Source: Clostridiales bacterium
Lineage (GTDB): Bacteria > Bacillota > Clostridia > Christensenellales > Aristaeellaceae
Reading direction: 5' to 3'
Length of the DNA: 64,000 nucleotides
NCBI GenBank assembly: GCA_004557905.1
Contig: SFFH01000001.1
Span: 138,310 to 202,309 of the forward strand
Shown: in pieces, positions 1 through 8,520 of the stretch
Layout of the letters: every line of letters starts with the position of its first letter
Numbering within the stretch: the stretch's first letter is position 1
Program-made: the position numbers and the translations under genes
The notes under the pieces: generated by a model
What the model was told of the DNA's origin: nothing
Databases searched by the model: none
What the model saw: only the letters and a program-made list of their open reading frames with translations

Positions 1-1
1 C

Positions 2-1216
2 AAGAACATCCGCGAGATGATGAACATCAACGACGAGGCCAAGGCAACCACGGCGATGAAGGAAGTCATCTATCCGTCCAACGACGGCCGCATTTACTTC
101 GTGGATCTGGATACCCAGACCTACAGCCGCGAGCCGCTGAACGTCGGCTTCCCGATGCAGACGACGGCCAGCGTCAACCCGTACGGCTATCCGCTGCTGT
201 ACGTCGGCCAGACGGAGGACAGCCTGACCAATTACAAGGGCATCATCGGCATGCGCGTGTACAGCCTGATCGACCAGAGCCTGGCTGCGTTTGTACCGGG
301 CAAGAACGCGCAGGCGTATTCCGAAAACGGCTCCATTTCCACCTCTGCGCTGGTGGAAACCGAGAGCGATTCGCTGATCTATGCCTCGGACAACGGCACG
401 ATCAACGTTCTGTCGATGAACACGGAGTTTGACTTGGAGAACAGCGAGATCACCGTCTCTCCGGAGCTGACTGCCTATGCCTACAAGACCAAGCTCAAGA
501 ATGCCAAGCAGTACGATATCTCTTCCAGCGTGGCTGCGTACGGCGATTACGTCTTCTTTGGCGACAAGGCCGGCTCCATCCAGTGCGTGGACATGAACAC
601 CATGCAGGCGGTTTGGGCGGTCGACATGGGCGACAGCGTTGTGGCGCCGGTCGCGCTTGAAACCGGCGACGACGGCGAGGTGTACCTCTACGCGGGCAAC
701 GTCGTCAACCAGCGTGCCAAATCGAGCCAGATCAGCCTGGTGAAGATCGACGCGCTGACCGGCGAAACCCTCTGGACGTGCCAGAGCGAGATCAAGGGCA
801 AGTATGCCAGCGCATCCGCCAAGGCGGGCATTTACGCCGGTCTGATGGGCGCGCCGATCGTCGGCCAGGGCGACATCAACGACCTGGTGATCTTCAACGT
901 CAACAACGTGGTCGACGGCAAGGAAAGCTACGCGATCGTCTATGCGCTGGACAAGATCACCGGCGAGGAGGTCTGGAGCCAGCCGGTCGACACGCAGTCC
1001 ATCTCCTCTCCGATCGCGATGTATCAGCCGGACGGCAAGAGCTACATCGTGATGGGTGATGACAACGGCACGTTGCGCCTGATGGACGGCTACTCCGGCA
1101 CCACGATCAGCACCGTGAACCTGGGCAGCGCGATTCAGGCCTCTCCGGCGGCTTACGGCAACAAAATTGTCGTCGGCACGACGGGCGGCATGCTCTACTT
1201 CGTCGAGCTCAAGTAA
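2..1216 (+). CDS. PQQ-like beta-propeller repeat protein, 5'-truncated by window edge
   Basis: The frame is open to the first base of the window, so the N-terminus is missing. The visible 405 residues carry repeated beta-propeller blades with PQQ/quinoprotein-type signatures: ALTGETLW, KITGEEVW and MNTMQAVW, each followed by glycine- and aspartate-rich turns (FGDKAGSIQC, MGDDNGTLRL). This architecture is used for extracellular or periplasmic-side binding and scaffolding. No catalytic residues can be identified, so a PQQ cofactor should not be assumed. The final blade ends with MLYFVELK right before the stop, typical of a propeller closing at the C-terminus. A strong terminator follows, so glpK downstream is probably a separate transcription unit. 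Substrate and partners are unknown. Confidence is high for the fold and low for the role. Confidence 0.8.
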   Translation, partial: KNIREMMNINDEAKATTAMKEVIYPSNDGRIYFVDLDTQTYSREPLNVGFPMQTTASVNPYGYPLLYVGQTEDSLTNYKGIIGMRVYSLIDQSLAAFVPGKNAQAYSENGSISTSALVETESDSLIYASDNGTINVLSMNTEFDLENSEITVSPELTAYAYKTKLKNAKQYDISSSVAAYGDYVFFGDKAGSIQCVDMNTMQAVWAVDMGDSVVAPVALETGDDGEVYLYAGNVVNQRAKSSQISLVKIDALTGETLWTCQSEIKGKYASASAKAGIYAGLMGAPIVGQGDINDLVIFNVNNVVDGKESYAIVYALDKITGEEVWSQPVDTQSISSPIAMYQPDGKSYIVMGDDNGTLRLMDGYSGTTISTVNLGSAIQASPAAYGNKIVVGTTGGMLYFVELK

Positions 1217-1236
1217 GATCTCTTTGAACAGCGGAT

Positions 1237-1272
1237 GCCGCTGCGGGATATCCGCAGCGGCGTCTTTGCTTT
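1237..1272 (+). terminator. Rho-independent terminator after the propeller gene
   Basis: A perfect 10-bp stem, GCCGCTGCGG (1237-1246) with CCGCAGCGGC (1252-1261), has a 5-nt loop and is followed by a T-rich run (GTCTTTGCTTTG). It separates the propeller gene from glpK. Confidence 0.8.
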
Positions 1273-1306
1273 GTGTACGTCATTTTTACCGATAAGGAGG
1301 AGAAAG

Positions 1307-2806
1307 ATGCATCAGTATGTCATCGCCCTGGATCAGGGCACGACAAGCTCGCGCGCCGTCATCTTCGATGAGCAGGCGCATGTCGTGGCCATGAAGAGCT
1401 ACGAGTTTGAGCAGATCTATCCGCAGCCCGGTTGGGTCGAGCACGATCCGGCGGCCATCCTGAACACCCAGACGGACGCGCTGCGCGAGGCGGTTCGCAT
1501 CAGCGGTATCCCGGTGGAGGAGATCGCTGCCATCGGCATCACCAATCAGCGTGAAACAACGATGATCTGGGACCGCGCGACCGGCCGGCCGCTGTACAAT
1601 GCCATTGTCTGGCAGTGCCGCCGCACCGCGCCGATCGTCAAGCAGCTGTGCGACGAGGGCTTGGAGGAGCACATCCGCAATGCGACGGGTTTGGTGCCGG
1701 ATGCGTATTTCTCCGGCACGAAGCTCAAGTGGCTGCTGGACAAGCTGGATCTGCACGAGCGCGCCGAAAAGGGAGAAATCTGCTTCGGCACGGTGGACAG
1801 CTTCCTGGCGTGGAATCTCGTCTCCGGGCACCCGCATGTGACGGACGCGACGAACGCCAGCCGCACCATGCTCTACAACATCCACAAGAATGACTGGGAC
1901 GACACGCTGCTGGAGGCGCTGGACATTCCTCGCGCGGTGCTGCCCAAGGTGGTGGATACCTCCGGCGTGATCGGCATGCTCGATACCGAGATCCTCGGCC
2001 GCGCGATTCCGGTGGCCGCGCTGGCGGGCGACCAGCACGCGGCGCTGTTCGGCCAGGGCTGCTTCAAGCCCGGCATGATGAAGAACACCTACGGCACGGG
2101 CTGCTTCCTGCTCATGAACACGGGCGAGCTGCCGGTGACCAGCAAGACCGGCCTGGTGTCCACCATCGCCTGGCGCATCGGCGGCGAGACGACGTACGCG
2201 CTGGAGGGCAGCGTGTTTGTCGGCGGCGCGGTGATCCAGTGGCTGCGCGATGAGATGAAGCTCATCGAGCGCGCGTCGGAGACGGAGATGATCGCCAATT
2301 CTGTCAAAGATACGGGCGGCGTGTACCTGGTGCCGTCGTTTACGGGCCTGGGCGCGCCGTACTGGGACATGTACAGCCGCGGCACAATCGTGGGCCTGAC
2401 CCGCGGCACGGGCCGTGCGCATATCGTGCGCGCAGCGCTGGAAGCGATCGCATATCAGTCTGCTGACCTGGTCACGGCGATGGCCACGGATTGCGGCCGC
2501 AAGCCGACACAGCTGCGCGTCGATGGCGGCGCGAGCGCCAACAAGTTCCTGATGCAGTTCCAGTCCGACATCCTGGGCTGCGACGTCATCCGCCCGGCGG
2601 TCATCGAGACGACAGCACTGGGCGCCGCACTGCTGGCAGGCCTGGCTGTGGGCGTATGGAAGGATATGGACGAGATCCGCAGCATCTGGAAGATGGACCT
2701 GAGCCTCACGCCGCAGATGAATGAGGAGGAACGCAGGACGGCGCTGTCCGGCTGGCACAAGGCCGTGAGCCGCAGCCTGCGCTGGATTGAGGAAGACAAG
2801 GCATAA
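1307..2806 (+). CDS. glpK: Glycerol kinase
   Basis: This is an FGGY-family sugar kinase of 499 residues, the normal length for GlpK. It phosphorylates glycerol with ATP to sn-glycerol 3-phosphate in the cytoplasm, feeding glycolysis and phospholipid synthesis (compare plsY at 18.2-18.8 kb). Seen in the sequence: the N-terminal nucleotide-binding motif [13 protein letters not shown], the glycerol-site segment [20 protein letters not shown], the [10 protein letters not shown] and [14 protein letters not shown] stretches, and the C-terminal FGGY signature region with [16 protein letters not shown]. The open frame extends upstream to 1235, but that part lies in the terminator hairpin. The ATG at 1307 has a perfect AAGGAGG 6 nt upstream and gives the family N-terminus. 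No glpF or glpD is adjacent. Confidence 0.96.
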   Translation: MHQYVIALDQGTTSSRAVIFDEQAHVVAMKSYEFEQIYPQPGWVEHDPAAILNTQTDALREAVRISGIPVEEIAAIGITNQRETTMIWDRATGRPLYNAIVWQCRRTAPIVKQLCDEGLEEHIRNATGLVPDAYFSGTKLKWLLDKLDLHERAEKGEICFGTVDSFLAWNLVSGHPHVTDATNASRTMLYNIHKNDWDDTLLEALDIPRAVLPKVVDTSGVIGMLDTEILGRAIPVAALAGDQHAALFGQGCFKPGMMKNTYGTGCFLLMNTGELPVTSKTGLVSTIAWRIGGETTYALEGSVFVGGAVIQWLRDEMKLIERASETEMIANSVKDTGGVYLVPSFTGLGAPYWDMYSRGTIVGLTRGTGRAHIVRAALEAIAYQSADLVTAMATDCGRKPTQLRVDGGASANKFLMQFQSDILGCDVIRPAVIETTALGAALLAGLAVGVWKDMDEIRSIWKMDLSLTPQMNEEERRTALSGWHKAVSRSLRWIEEDKA

Positions 2807-2824
2807 TACAGTCATTTGGAGCAG

Positions 2825-2856
2825 AACCGCGCGAGAAATCGCGTGGTTTTGCTTTT
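2825..2856 (+). terminator. Terminator after glpK
   Basis: Stem AACCGCGCGA (2825-2834) pairs with TCGCGTGGTT (2839-2848) with one G-T wobble and a GAAA loop, followed by TTGCTTTTT. Confidence 0.75.
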
Positions 2857-2958
2857 TGGAAAGATTGGTGAAATTTTGGCATGCTTCTCCCGTCTTTAAA
2901 AGTGAAGTTACAAAAGCGTTCATTTTAGAGCATCAACGGATGAAGGAGGAGAAGCATA

Positions 2959-5202
2959 TTGAAACAGCGATTGAAGGCATATGTGCTGCTGACGCTGTGC
3001 GCAGCGCTGCTGTGCGGCGTCGCGGCGGCCACGGCCGAGACGGCGCTGCGCGCGTGGGTGGGATACGACACGGTGATCCTGTCCGGACGGTGGTTCCCGC
3101 TGTTTGTGGAGATCGCAGCGGACGATGCGCCCGTCGAGGGCATGGTGGAGGTGGACGTCGGCGTGGATGCCGGCGTGGTGGACCGGTTCAGACAGCCGGT
3201 GTCTGTCCCGGCCGGGGAAACCCGGACGTACAGGATGCCCATCTGCCCGGTGGTGAATCAACGCACGTTTGAGGTGCGGCTGACCTGCGGTGAAGCGGTC
3301 TTCAGCGCGACGGCTCGGGCATCGCGCGCCGTATCCGAGGACGCTCTGGTTGTCGGCGTGCTGGGGAAGGAGACAGAGCAGCTCGCTCATGCGCTGTGCG
3401 CGATTGAGCAGCGGGACGTGCACGGCACGCGGCAGATCATCGAGGCCATCCCGCTGGATGCGAAGCGCTTTGCGCAGGATTCGCGCGAGATGAGCGCCTT
3501 CGACGCGATGGTCGTGCTGGATCAGGAAGACCACACGCTGGAGAGCGAAAGCGCCGGCTTGCTGGAAAGCTGGCGGCAGGCGGGCGGCATCCTCGTGCGC
3601 AGGAGCAGCATGGATTCGGCCATGCTCAAGCCCGTCTTCGCGGCGCAGGAGGTCATGAGCGAGATCAAGACGGCGCAGACGAACGGACAGGGATTCAAGA
3701 GAGAAAACAGCAATTCCCCATTCTCCGACAACTTGAACGCGGCGATGACGGCGGATCGGCCGGCCAGCCTTTGGCCTGCTGTGGCGGTGCTGGCGGTCTA
3801 TGTGCTGGCGGCCGGCGTGGGCGCGTATGGACTGATGAAGCGGCTGGACAGGAGCAAGATGCTGTGGGCGGTCATTCCGGTGATGGCGCTTGCCGCCTGC
3901 GGCGTGATGGCGCTGCTGGGCGCAGGGCTGGGGCTCAATCAGCCGATGAGCAGCTCCGTGCATCTGGTGCACTATGAGGCGGACGGACAGACCGACGTCA
4001 GCGAGCTGGCCACGCTGACCTATGCAGGGCAGCAGCGCCGCGTGGTATCCACACAGGGGAACGCACCGCTTGAGAAGAGGGTATACAGCTATTATAACGA
4101 GTACGTCGGGTTGAGCGATGAGACGGCGCTGCGCGATGTCATCACTCTGGGTGAGCGGCCGTCCATCGAGCTGGAGGGCAAGGCGGATTGGCTTGTGCGC
4201 AGCCTGGTCGTCCGCAATGAGGCCGCGCCAGAGGGCGGCGTGACGGCCTTTGCGCACATGGAGAAGGACGGCCTGCACGTCGAGGTGAAGAACGGCACCG
4301 ATACGCTGATTGAAGACACTGTGGTGCTCACGAAGATCGGCTATGCCCATCTGGGCGATCTGGCTCCGGGCGACGCCGCGCAGACGGTGCTGCTGCGCAC
4401 CGACGCATTGCTGTGGAAAGCGGATGGCCAGCTCGTCCTGCGTGAGCAGCAGATGCTGCCGTTCGGCACGACGATGTACAGGGCGGCGCATGCCGCGGTT
4501 GATCCGGAGGCTGAGCAGGATCCAACCTGGAAGCGCTCGTCTCTGCCGGAGAAGGAGCAGCGCAGCCGGGAGATCGAGGAGAGCATCCTGATGCTGGGCG
4601 CGGGCACGGCATGGCAGGAGGGCTTTGCCTGCGCGGTGATCGGCCAGACGCCGCAGATCGCCTGCGAAACGCTGCTGCTTGACGGCAAGCCGGTGACGCG
4701 CCGCGCGGAAACGAGCGTTCTGGTCTGCACCGCAGCGTTTGAGCCGGTATCGCCCAGCGGATATTTCTACTATCCGGAAGGCACGTTCAAGCGCCTGGAG
4801 GCGACGCTCGATGAAAACGGCGTGCCGCTGCTTGGAAAGGCACGCGAATCCAGCTATGTCTATGAGCAGGACGAGGTGCTGGTAGGCTTCTCGCTCAGCG
4901 GCGTGGACGTGGCTGGGATTGAGGAAATCCGGCTATATGCGGACGGCGGCGTGAACGGCGGAAATAAGCATCATGCCGTCATCATCGAGGCTTACGACTA
5001 CACGGACGGAAAATGGGTGCGCCTTGAGGAGGACGGCGATATCCGCATCAGCAGCGAGCTGGCCGGGCGCGTCGTGAGCCGTTCCGAGGCGCTTTGCCTG
5101 CGCTTTACAGGAGATGCGCTGGCGGAATGGGGCGTGCGGCTGCCGGAGATCATCGTCGAGGGCTGCATGAGCACGCAGCAGGAAGGAGGCGAAGCGGCAT
5201 GA
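2959..5202 (+). CDS. Exported membrane-anchored protein encoded with an ABC-2 transporter
   Basis: A 747-residue protein of no family that I can name. It begins with a clear signal peptide (MKQRLKAYVLLTLCAALLCG, then an Ala-rich cleavage region near residue 25). An extracytoplasmic beta-rich segment follows, then a Rossmann-like region with ALVVGVLGKETEQLA and DAMVVLDQEDHTLESES. Two hydrophobic helices lie around residues 275-325 (AVAVLAVYVLAAGVGAYGL and VIPVMALAACGVMALLG), and a second large domain of about 400 residues follows. The TTG start is chosen because GGAGGAG lies 8 nt upstream and this start gives the complete signal peptide. The stop codon overlaps the start of the ABC ATPase gene, so the three genes are one operon. 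The arrangement recalls the exported auxiliary subunits of Gld/ABC-2-type systems. That is inference; function is unknown. Confidence 0.8.
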   Translation: MKQRLKAYVLLTLCAALLCGVAAATAETALRAWVGYDTVILSGRWFPLFVEIAADDAPVEGMVEVDVGVDAGVVDRFRQPVSVPAGETRTYRMPICPVVNQRTFEVRLTCGEAVFSATARASRAVSEDALVVGVLGKETEQLAHALCAIEQRDVHGTRQIIEAIPLDAKRFAQDSREMSAFDAMVVLDQEDHTLESESAGLLESWRQAGGILVRRSSMDSAMLKPVFAAQEVMSEIKTAQTNGQGFKRENSNSPFSDNLNAAMTADRPASLWPAVAVLAVYVLAAGVGAYGLMKRLDRSKMLWAVIPVMALAACGVMALLGAGLGLNQPMSSSVHLVHYEADGQTDVSELATLTYAGQQRRVVSTQGNAPLEKRVYSYYNEYVGLSDETALRDVITLGERPSIELEGKADWLVRSLVVRNEAAPEGGVTAFAHMEKDGLHVEVKNGTDTLIEDTVVLTKIGYAHLGDLAPGDAAQTVLLRTDALLWKADGQLVLREQQMLPFGTTMYRAAHAAVDPEAEQDPTWKRSSLPEKEQRSREIEESILMLGAGTAWQEGFACAVIGQTPQIACETLLLDGKPVTRRAETSVLVCTAAFEPVSPSGYFYYPEGTFKRLEATLDENGVPLLGKARESSYVYEQDEVLVGFSLSGVDVAGIEEIRLYADGGVNGGNKHHAVIIEAYDYTDGKWVRLEEDGDIRISSELAGRVVSRSEALCLRFTGDALAEWGVRLPEIIVEGCMSTQQEGGEAA

Positions 5203-6146
5203 TGGAATGCAGAGAGCTGGTGAAGCGCTACGGAAGGACGCTGGCTGTCGACCGCCTGAGCCTTCGGGTGGAGGCGGGCGAGGTGCACGGGTTCGTCGGC
5301 CCGAACGGCGCGGGCAAGACGACGACCATGAAGATCCTCGCCACGCTGATGCAGCCGACGGCGGGCGACGCGCTCGTGGACGGCGTGAGCGCGGTGCACG
5401 AGCCGCAGAAGGTACGCGCTTTGGTGGGCTATATGCCGGATTTCTTCGGCGTGTACGACAACCTCAAGGTGTGGGAGTACCTCGATTTCTACGCAGGCTG
5501 TGTGGGTATGGATGCCAAAACGCGCAGACGGCGGATTGACGAGCTGCTGGAGCTGACGGCGCTCACCGCCAAGCGGGAGGCCTATGTGGACCAGCTGTCC
5601 CGCGGCATGAAGCAGCGGCTCTGCCTCGCGCGGGCGCTGATGCACGACCCGAAGCTGCTGATTCTCGACGAACCGGCCTCCGGCATGGACCCGCGTGCCC
5701 GGGCACAGATGCGCGAAATTCTTCGAGAGATCGGGCAGATGGGCAAGACGGTGCTGATATCCTCGCACATCCTGCCGGAGCTGTCCGAGCTGTGCACGTC
5801 GGTGACGGTGCTGCAAAAGGGCAGGGCCGTGTTCAGCGGCTCCGTTGATGAGATGGAGCGGCGCATGCACGGCGCGCCGCTGGTGATCCGCCTGGCGGAG
5901 ACGCCGGAGGAATCCGTCCTCAAGCAGGCGGCCAAGGCGCTCGAGACGCTGTTTGGCCAGCTGCCTGCGATGACGCCGGGGGAATGGCGCGTGGAGGCGC
6001 AGGCTGGCGAGCAGACGGACGCGCAGGCGCTGCGCACACTCGTCGATCTGGGCATGCCGGTGTGCGGCTTTGGCCGCGAGCACGCGACGCTTGAGAAGGC
6101 ATTTATGGAGGTGACTGGCGCTTATGAAGCTGAATCCGATCTTTGA
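5199..6146 (+). CDS. ABC-2 type transporter ATP-binding subunit
   Basis: A cytoplasmic ABC ATPase of 315 residues. It carries Walker A GPNGAGKTTTMK, the Q-loop region GYMPDFFGVYDNL, signature LSRGMKQRLCLARAL, Walker B LLILDEPASGMDP and the switch-histidine segment ISSHILPEL. The extra C-terminal domain of about 90 residues after the NBD is typical of ABC-2 exporters of the CcmA/DrrA/GldA type. Start ATG-ATG at 5199/5202 overlaps the preceding stop; GGAAGGAGG lies 9 nt upstream of the first ATG. It energises the permease encoded immediately downstream, with which it overlaps by 23 bp. The substrate is unknown. Confidence 0.93.
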   Translation: MMECRELVKRYGRTLAVDRLSLRVEAGEVHGFVGPNGAGKTTTMKILATLMQPTAGDALVDGVSAVHEPQKVRALVGYMPDFFGVYDNLKVWEYLDFYAGCVGMDAKTRRRRIDELLELTALTAKREAYVDQLSRGMKQRLCLARALMHDPKLLILDEPASGMDPRARAQMREILREIGQMGKTVLISSHILPELSELCTSVTVLQKGRAVFSGSVDEMERRMHGAPLVIRLAETPEESVLKQAAKALETLFGQLPAMTPGEWRVEAQAGEQTDAQALRTLVDLGMPVCGFGREHATLEKAFMEVTGAYEAESDL

Positions 6147-7032
6147 ATCCTCTGCGCGCAGGCGCATGCGCACGGGAAAAACGGCGCTGATTCTGACAGC
6201 GTACATGGCGGCGCTGCTCGTGTTCTCGCTCAGCCGGCTGAGCGTGTTCTTCGGCCAGGGCGTGACGGTCGGCCGGATGCGCCTGGGTACAGAGGCGTAC
6301 ATCTGGCAGACGGCGCTGCAGCTGGCGCTGATCGTGGTGGTCGCGCCGGCGCTCGGCGCGGTGAGCATTGCGGGCGAACGGGAACGCCAGACGTTTGACC
6401 TGCTGCTGGTGACGGGCGTGGGCGCGCGGAAGATCGTGCTGGGCAAGCTCATGGAGAGCTTCGCGTTCATCGCGCTGCTGATTCTTGCCGGCGCGCCGGT
6501 GATGATGCTTGCGCATGTGACTGCGGGCATTCCGGTGCTGCGGGTGCTGGAAACGCTCATATACCTGATGGCGATTGCGCTGGAGGCGCTCGCGGTGGGC
6601 ATGGTCTGCTCTGCATTGTGCAGGCGGACGCTCAGCGCAATGGTGATGACGTATCTGGCGATCGGCCTGCTGGGCGGCGGCGCATGGGCGCTGGCCAAGC
6701 ACGGCCCGCTTGCCGCGCACTATACCTATGAATCGCTGCGCGTGCTCGGCGGCATGAGCACGGCTCAGATCCTGATGGGCATGCCGCTGCCGGTGTTCTT
6801 CTGCCCGGCGGTGGGGCTGGTGTCGCTGCTGGCGCATCAGACGGGCATTCTGCACACGACGATGCAGAGCACGCTGCGTCTGTTTGACATCTATTCGGCG
6901 ATGAAGGCGGCAGGCTTTGGCGCGGCGGCGGCAGCGTGCTTCGGCGCGACGTGCCTGAGTACGGTACTGCTCATCACGCTGGCCACGGGCATCGTGCATC
7001 TGCAAACCGGTCTTTCCTATCAGAAGGGATAA
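6124..7032 (+). CDS. ABC-2 type transporter permease
   Basis: A 302-residue integral membrane protein with about six hydrophobic segments, beginning with ALILTAYMAALLVFSL after a short basic N-terminus (ESSARRRMRTGK). The conserved ABC-2 cytoplasmic motif GERERQTFDLLLVTGVGARKI follows the second helix, as in permeases of the NosY/GldF type. It pairs with the ATPase encoded just upstream (23-bp overlap) and with the exported protein at 2959-5202. The sequence gives no indication whether it exports a small molecule or acts as a mechanotransducing complex. A terminator closes the operon 17 bp downstream. Confidence 0.88.
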   Translation: MKLNPIFESSARRRMRTGKTALILTAYMAALLVFSLSRLSVFFGQGVTVGRMRLGTEAYIWQTALQLALIVVVAPALGAVSIAGERERQTFDLLLVTGVGARKIVLGKLMESFAFIALLILAGAPVMMLAHVTAGIPVLRVLETLIYLMAIALEALAVGMVCSALCRRTLSAMVMTYLAIGLLGGGAWALAKHGPLAAHYTYESLRVLGGMSTAQILMGMPLPVFFCPAVGLVSLLAHQTGILHTTMQSTLRLFDIYSAMKAAGFGAAAAACFGATCLSTVLLITLATGIVHLQTGLSYQKG

Positions 7033-7049
7033 GGAGATTACATGATGGA

Positions 7050-7082
7050 AACGGGCGGTCCTCCCTGGGAATCGCCCGTTTC
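7050..7082 (+). terminator. Terminator of the ABC operon
   Basis: Stem AACGGGCG (7050-7057) with CGCCCGTT (7073-7080), an inner TCC/GGA pairing and a short T run. Confidence 0.65.
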
Positions 7083-7210
7083 TCCTGCATCTGGAAGCAG
7101 CTTTCTCCGAAACATGGCGATTTTGCACGGATATAGCAGAAAAGGTGAAAATTATTTGAAGCGATCCTGCATTTTCTTCAACTTTCCGACACACTCAGGA
7201 CGCTTTCCCC

Positions 7211-7239
7211 TTGACAGCGTGTAGGGTTGAGGATAAAAT
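7211..7239 (+). promoter_or_regulatory. Sigma-A promoter for ilvE
   Basis: TTGACA (7211-7216), 17-bp spacer, TAAAAT (7234-7239). It predicts a 5' leader of about 65 nt before the ilvE start at 7312. Confidence 0.8.
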
Positions 7240-7270
7240 AATACTACTACGATTTGAGGCGAATGCCCCG

Positions 7271-7294
7271 AAGTTCGCGAAAAAATTCGAACTT
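7271..7294 (+). promoter_or_regulatory. Inverted repeat in the ilvE leader
   Basis: AAGTTCG (7271-7277) and CGAACTT (7288-7294) form a perfect 7-bp inverted repeat around an A-rich centre. It ends 4 nt before the GGAGG ribosome-binding site at 7299-7303. It could be an operator or an RNA hairpin affecting translation; neither can be decided from sequence. Confidence 0.4.
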
Positions 7295-7311
7295 TGATGG
7301 AGGTCATGAAG

Positions 7312-8382
7312 ATGTACGATATCCCTGTGACGCTGACCAAGAATCCGAAGCAGAAGCCGGCGGACGAGTCCAAGCTCGGCTTCGGCAAGATTTTTACCGA
7401 TCATATGTTTATCATGGACTACCAGGTCGGCCGCGGCTGGTATGACGCGCGTGTCGTCCCGTACGGCCCGTTTGTGATGGATCCGGCGACGACCGTGTTC
7501 CACTACGCGCAGGAGATTTTTGAGGGCATGAAGTGCTATCGCCGCAAGGACGGCGGCCTGCAGCTCTTCCGCCCGCGCGACAACTTTGAGCGCATGAACC
7601 GCTCCGCCGCCCGCATGGGCATGCCGGCCCTTGATGTGGAGCAGGCGCTTGCCGGTCTGCTTGCGCTGATCAAGGCGGATGCGGACTGGGTTCCGTCCGC
7701 GCCGGGCACCTCGCTGTACATCCGTCCGACGATGATTGCAACCGACGTCATGCTGGGCGTGCACGCGTCTCACAACTATCGATTCTACATCATCTGCTCG
7801 CCGTCCGGCGCGTACTATCCGAAGGGCCTTGCGCCGGTGGGAATCTATGTCGAGCCGGAGCTCGTGCGTGCGGTCAAGGGCGGCGTCGGCTTCACCAAGA
7901 CCGGCGGCAACTATGCGGCCTCCATCCTCGCGGGTGATATCGCCGAGAAGAAGGGCTATGAGCAGGTGCTCTGGCTGGACGGCAAGGAGAACAAGTACAT
8001 CGAGGAAGTCGGCTCCATGAACATGTTCTTCAAGTTCAAGGACGCGCTGGTGACCCCGCCGCTGCTGGGCTCCATTCTCGGCGGCATCACGCGCGATTCC
8101 ATCATCAAGCTGGCTAGGCACATGGGCATCCCGGTCGAGGAGCGCCGCCTGACAGTGCAGGATGTGTTTGACGCAGCGGAGAAGGGCGAGCTGGAGGAGG
8201 CGTTCGGCTCCGGTACGGCGGCCGTCGTATCTCCGGTGGGCCGTCTCGCCTGGAACGACAAGGAGATCATCATCTCCGGCGGCAAGATCGGCGCATGCAC
8301 CCAGAAGTTCTACGACACGCTGACCGGTATTCAGTTCGGCACGGTCGAGGATCCGTTCGGCTGGGTGCTCAAGATCGACTGA
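7312..8382 (+). CDS. ilvE: Branched-chain amino acid aminotransferase
   Basis: A class IV PLP aminotransferase of 356 residues. It interconverts leucine, isoleucine and valine with their 2-oxo acids using glutamate/2-oxoglutarate. The PLP lysine is K196 in FTKTGGNYAAS. Other BCAT signatures are EIFEGMKCYR, LYIRPTMIATD and EEVGSMNMFF (the class IV signature region), then GSILGGITRDSI and a C-terminal FGSGTAAVVSPVG phosphate-cup segment. The long BCAT form is typical of Firmicutes IlvE rather than of D-amino acid transaminase. The ATG at 7312 is preferred over in-frame starts at 7294, 7297 and 7306 because GGAGG (7299-7303) is 8 nt upstream. The gene is monocistronic, with its own promoter and a downstream hairpin. 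Confidence 0.95.
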   Translation: MYDIPVTLTKNPKQKPADESKLGFGKIFTDHMFIMDYQVGRGWYDARVVPYGPFVMDPATTVFHYAQEIFEGMKCYRRKDGGLQLFRPRDNFERMNRSAARMGMPALDVEQALAGLLALIKADADWVPSAPGTSLYIRPTMIATDVMLGVHASHNYRFYIICSPSGAYYPKGLAPVGIYVEPELVRAVKGGVGFTKTGGNYAASILAGDIAEKKGYEQVLWLDGKENKYIEEVGSMNMFFKFKDALVTPPLLGSILGGITRDSIIKLARHMGIPVEERRLTVQDVFDAAEKGELEEAFGSGTAAVVSPVGRLAWNDKEIIISGGKIGACTQKFYDTLTGIQFGTVEDPFGWVLKID

Positions 8383-8431
8383 GCCGGATATACGATGTGA
8401 ATCACTGATCTTCCAAAGATAAGCGCATGCA

Positions 8432-8462
8432 AATGGCACCCATGATGATCACGGGTGCCATT
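8432..8462 (+). terminator. Terminator-like hairpin after ilvE
   Basis: Stem AATGGCACCC (8432-8441) with GGGTGCCATT (8453-8462) is perfect, and the flanks GCATGC/GCTATGC extend it. There is no good T-tract, so termination efficiency is uncertain. Confidence 0.5.
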
Positions 8463-8520
8463 GCTATGCGATAAAGGTTTTCAGAAAAGCGCGATTTCAT
8501 CACGTGGGAGGATCATATTC

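Noticed and set aside
7033..7210. Possible small gene in the gap before the ilvE promoter
   Set aside because: Short frames (60-66 codons) span the terminator and lack motifs; no support for a gene.
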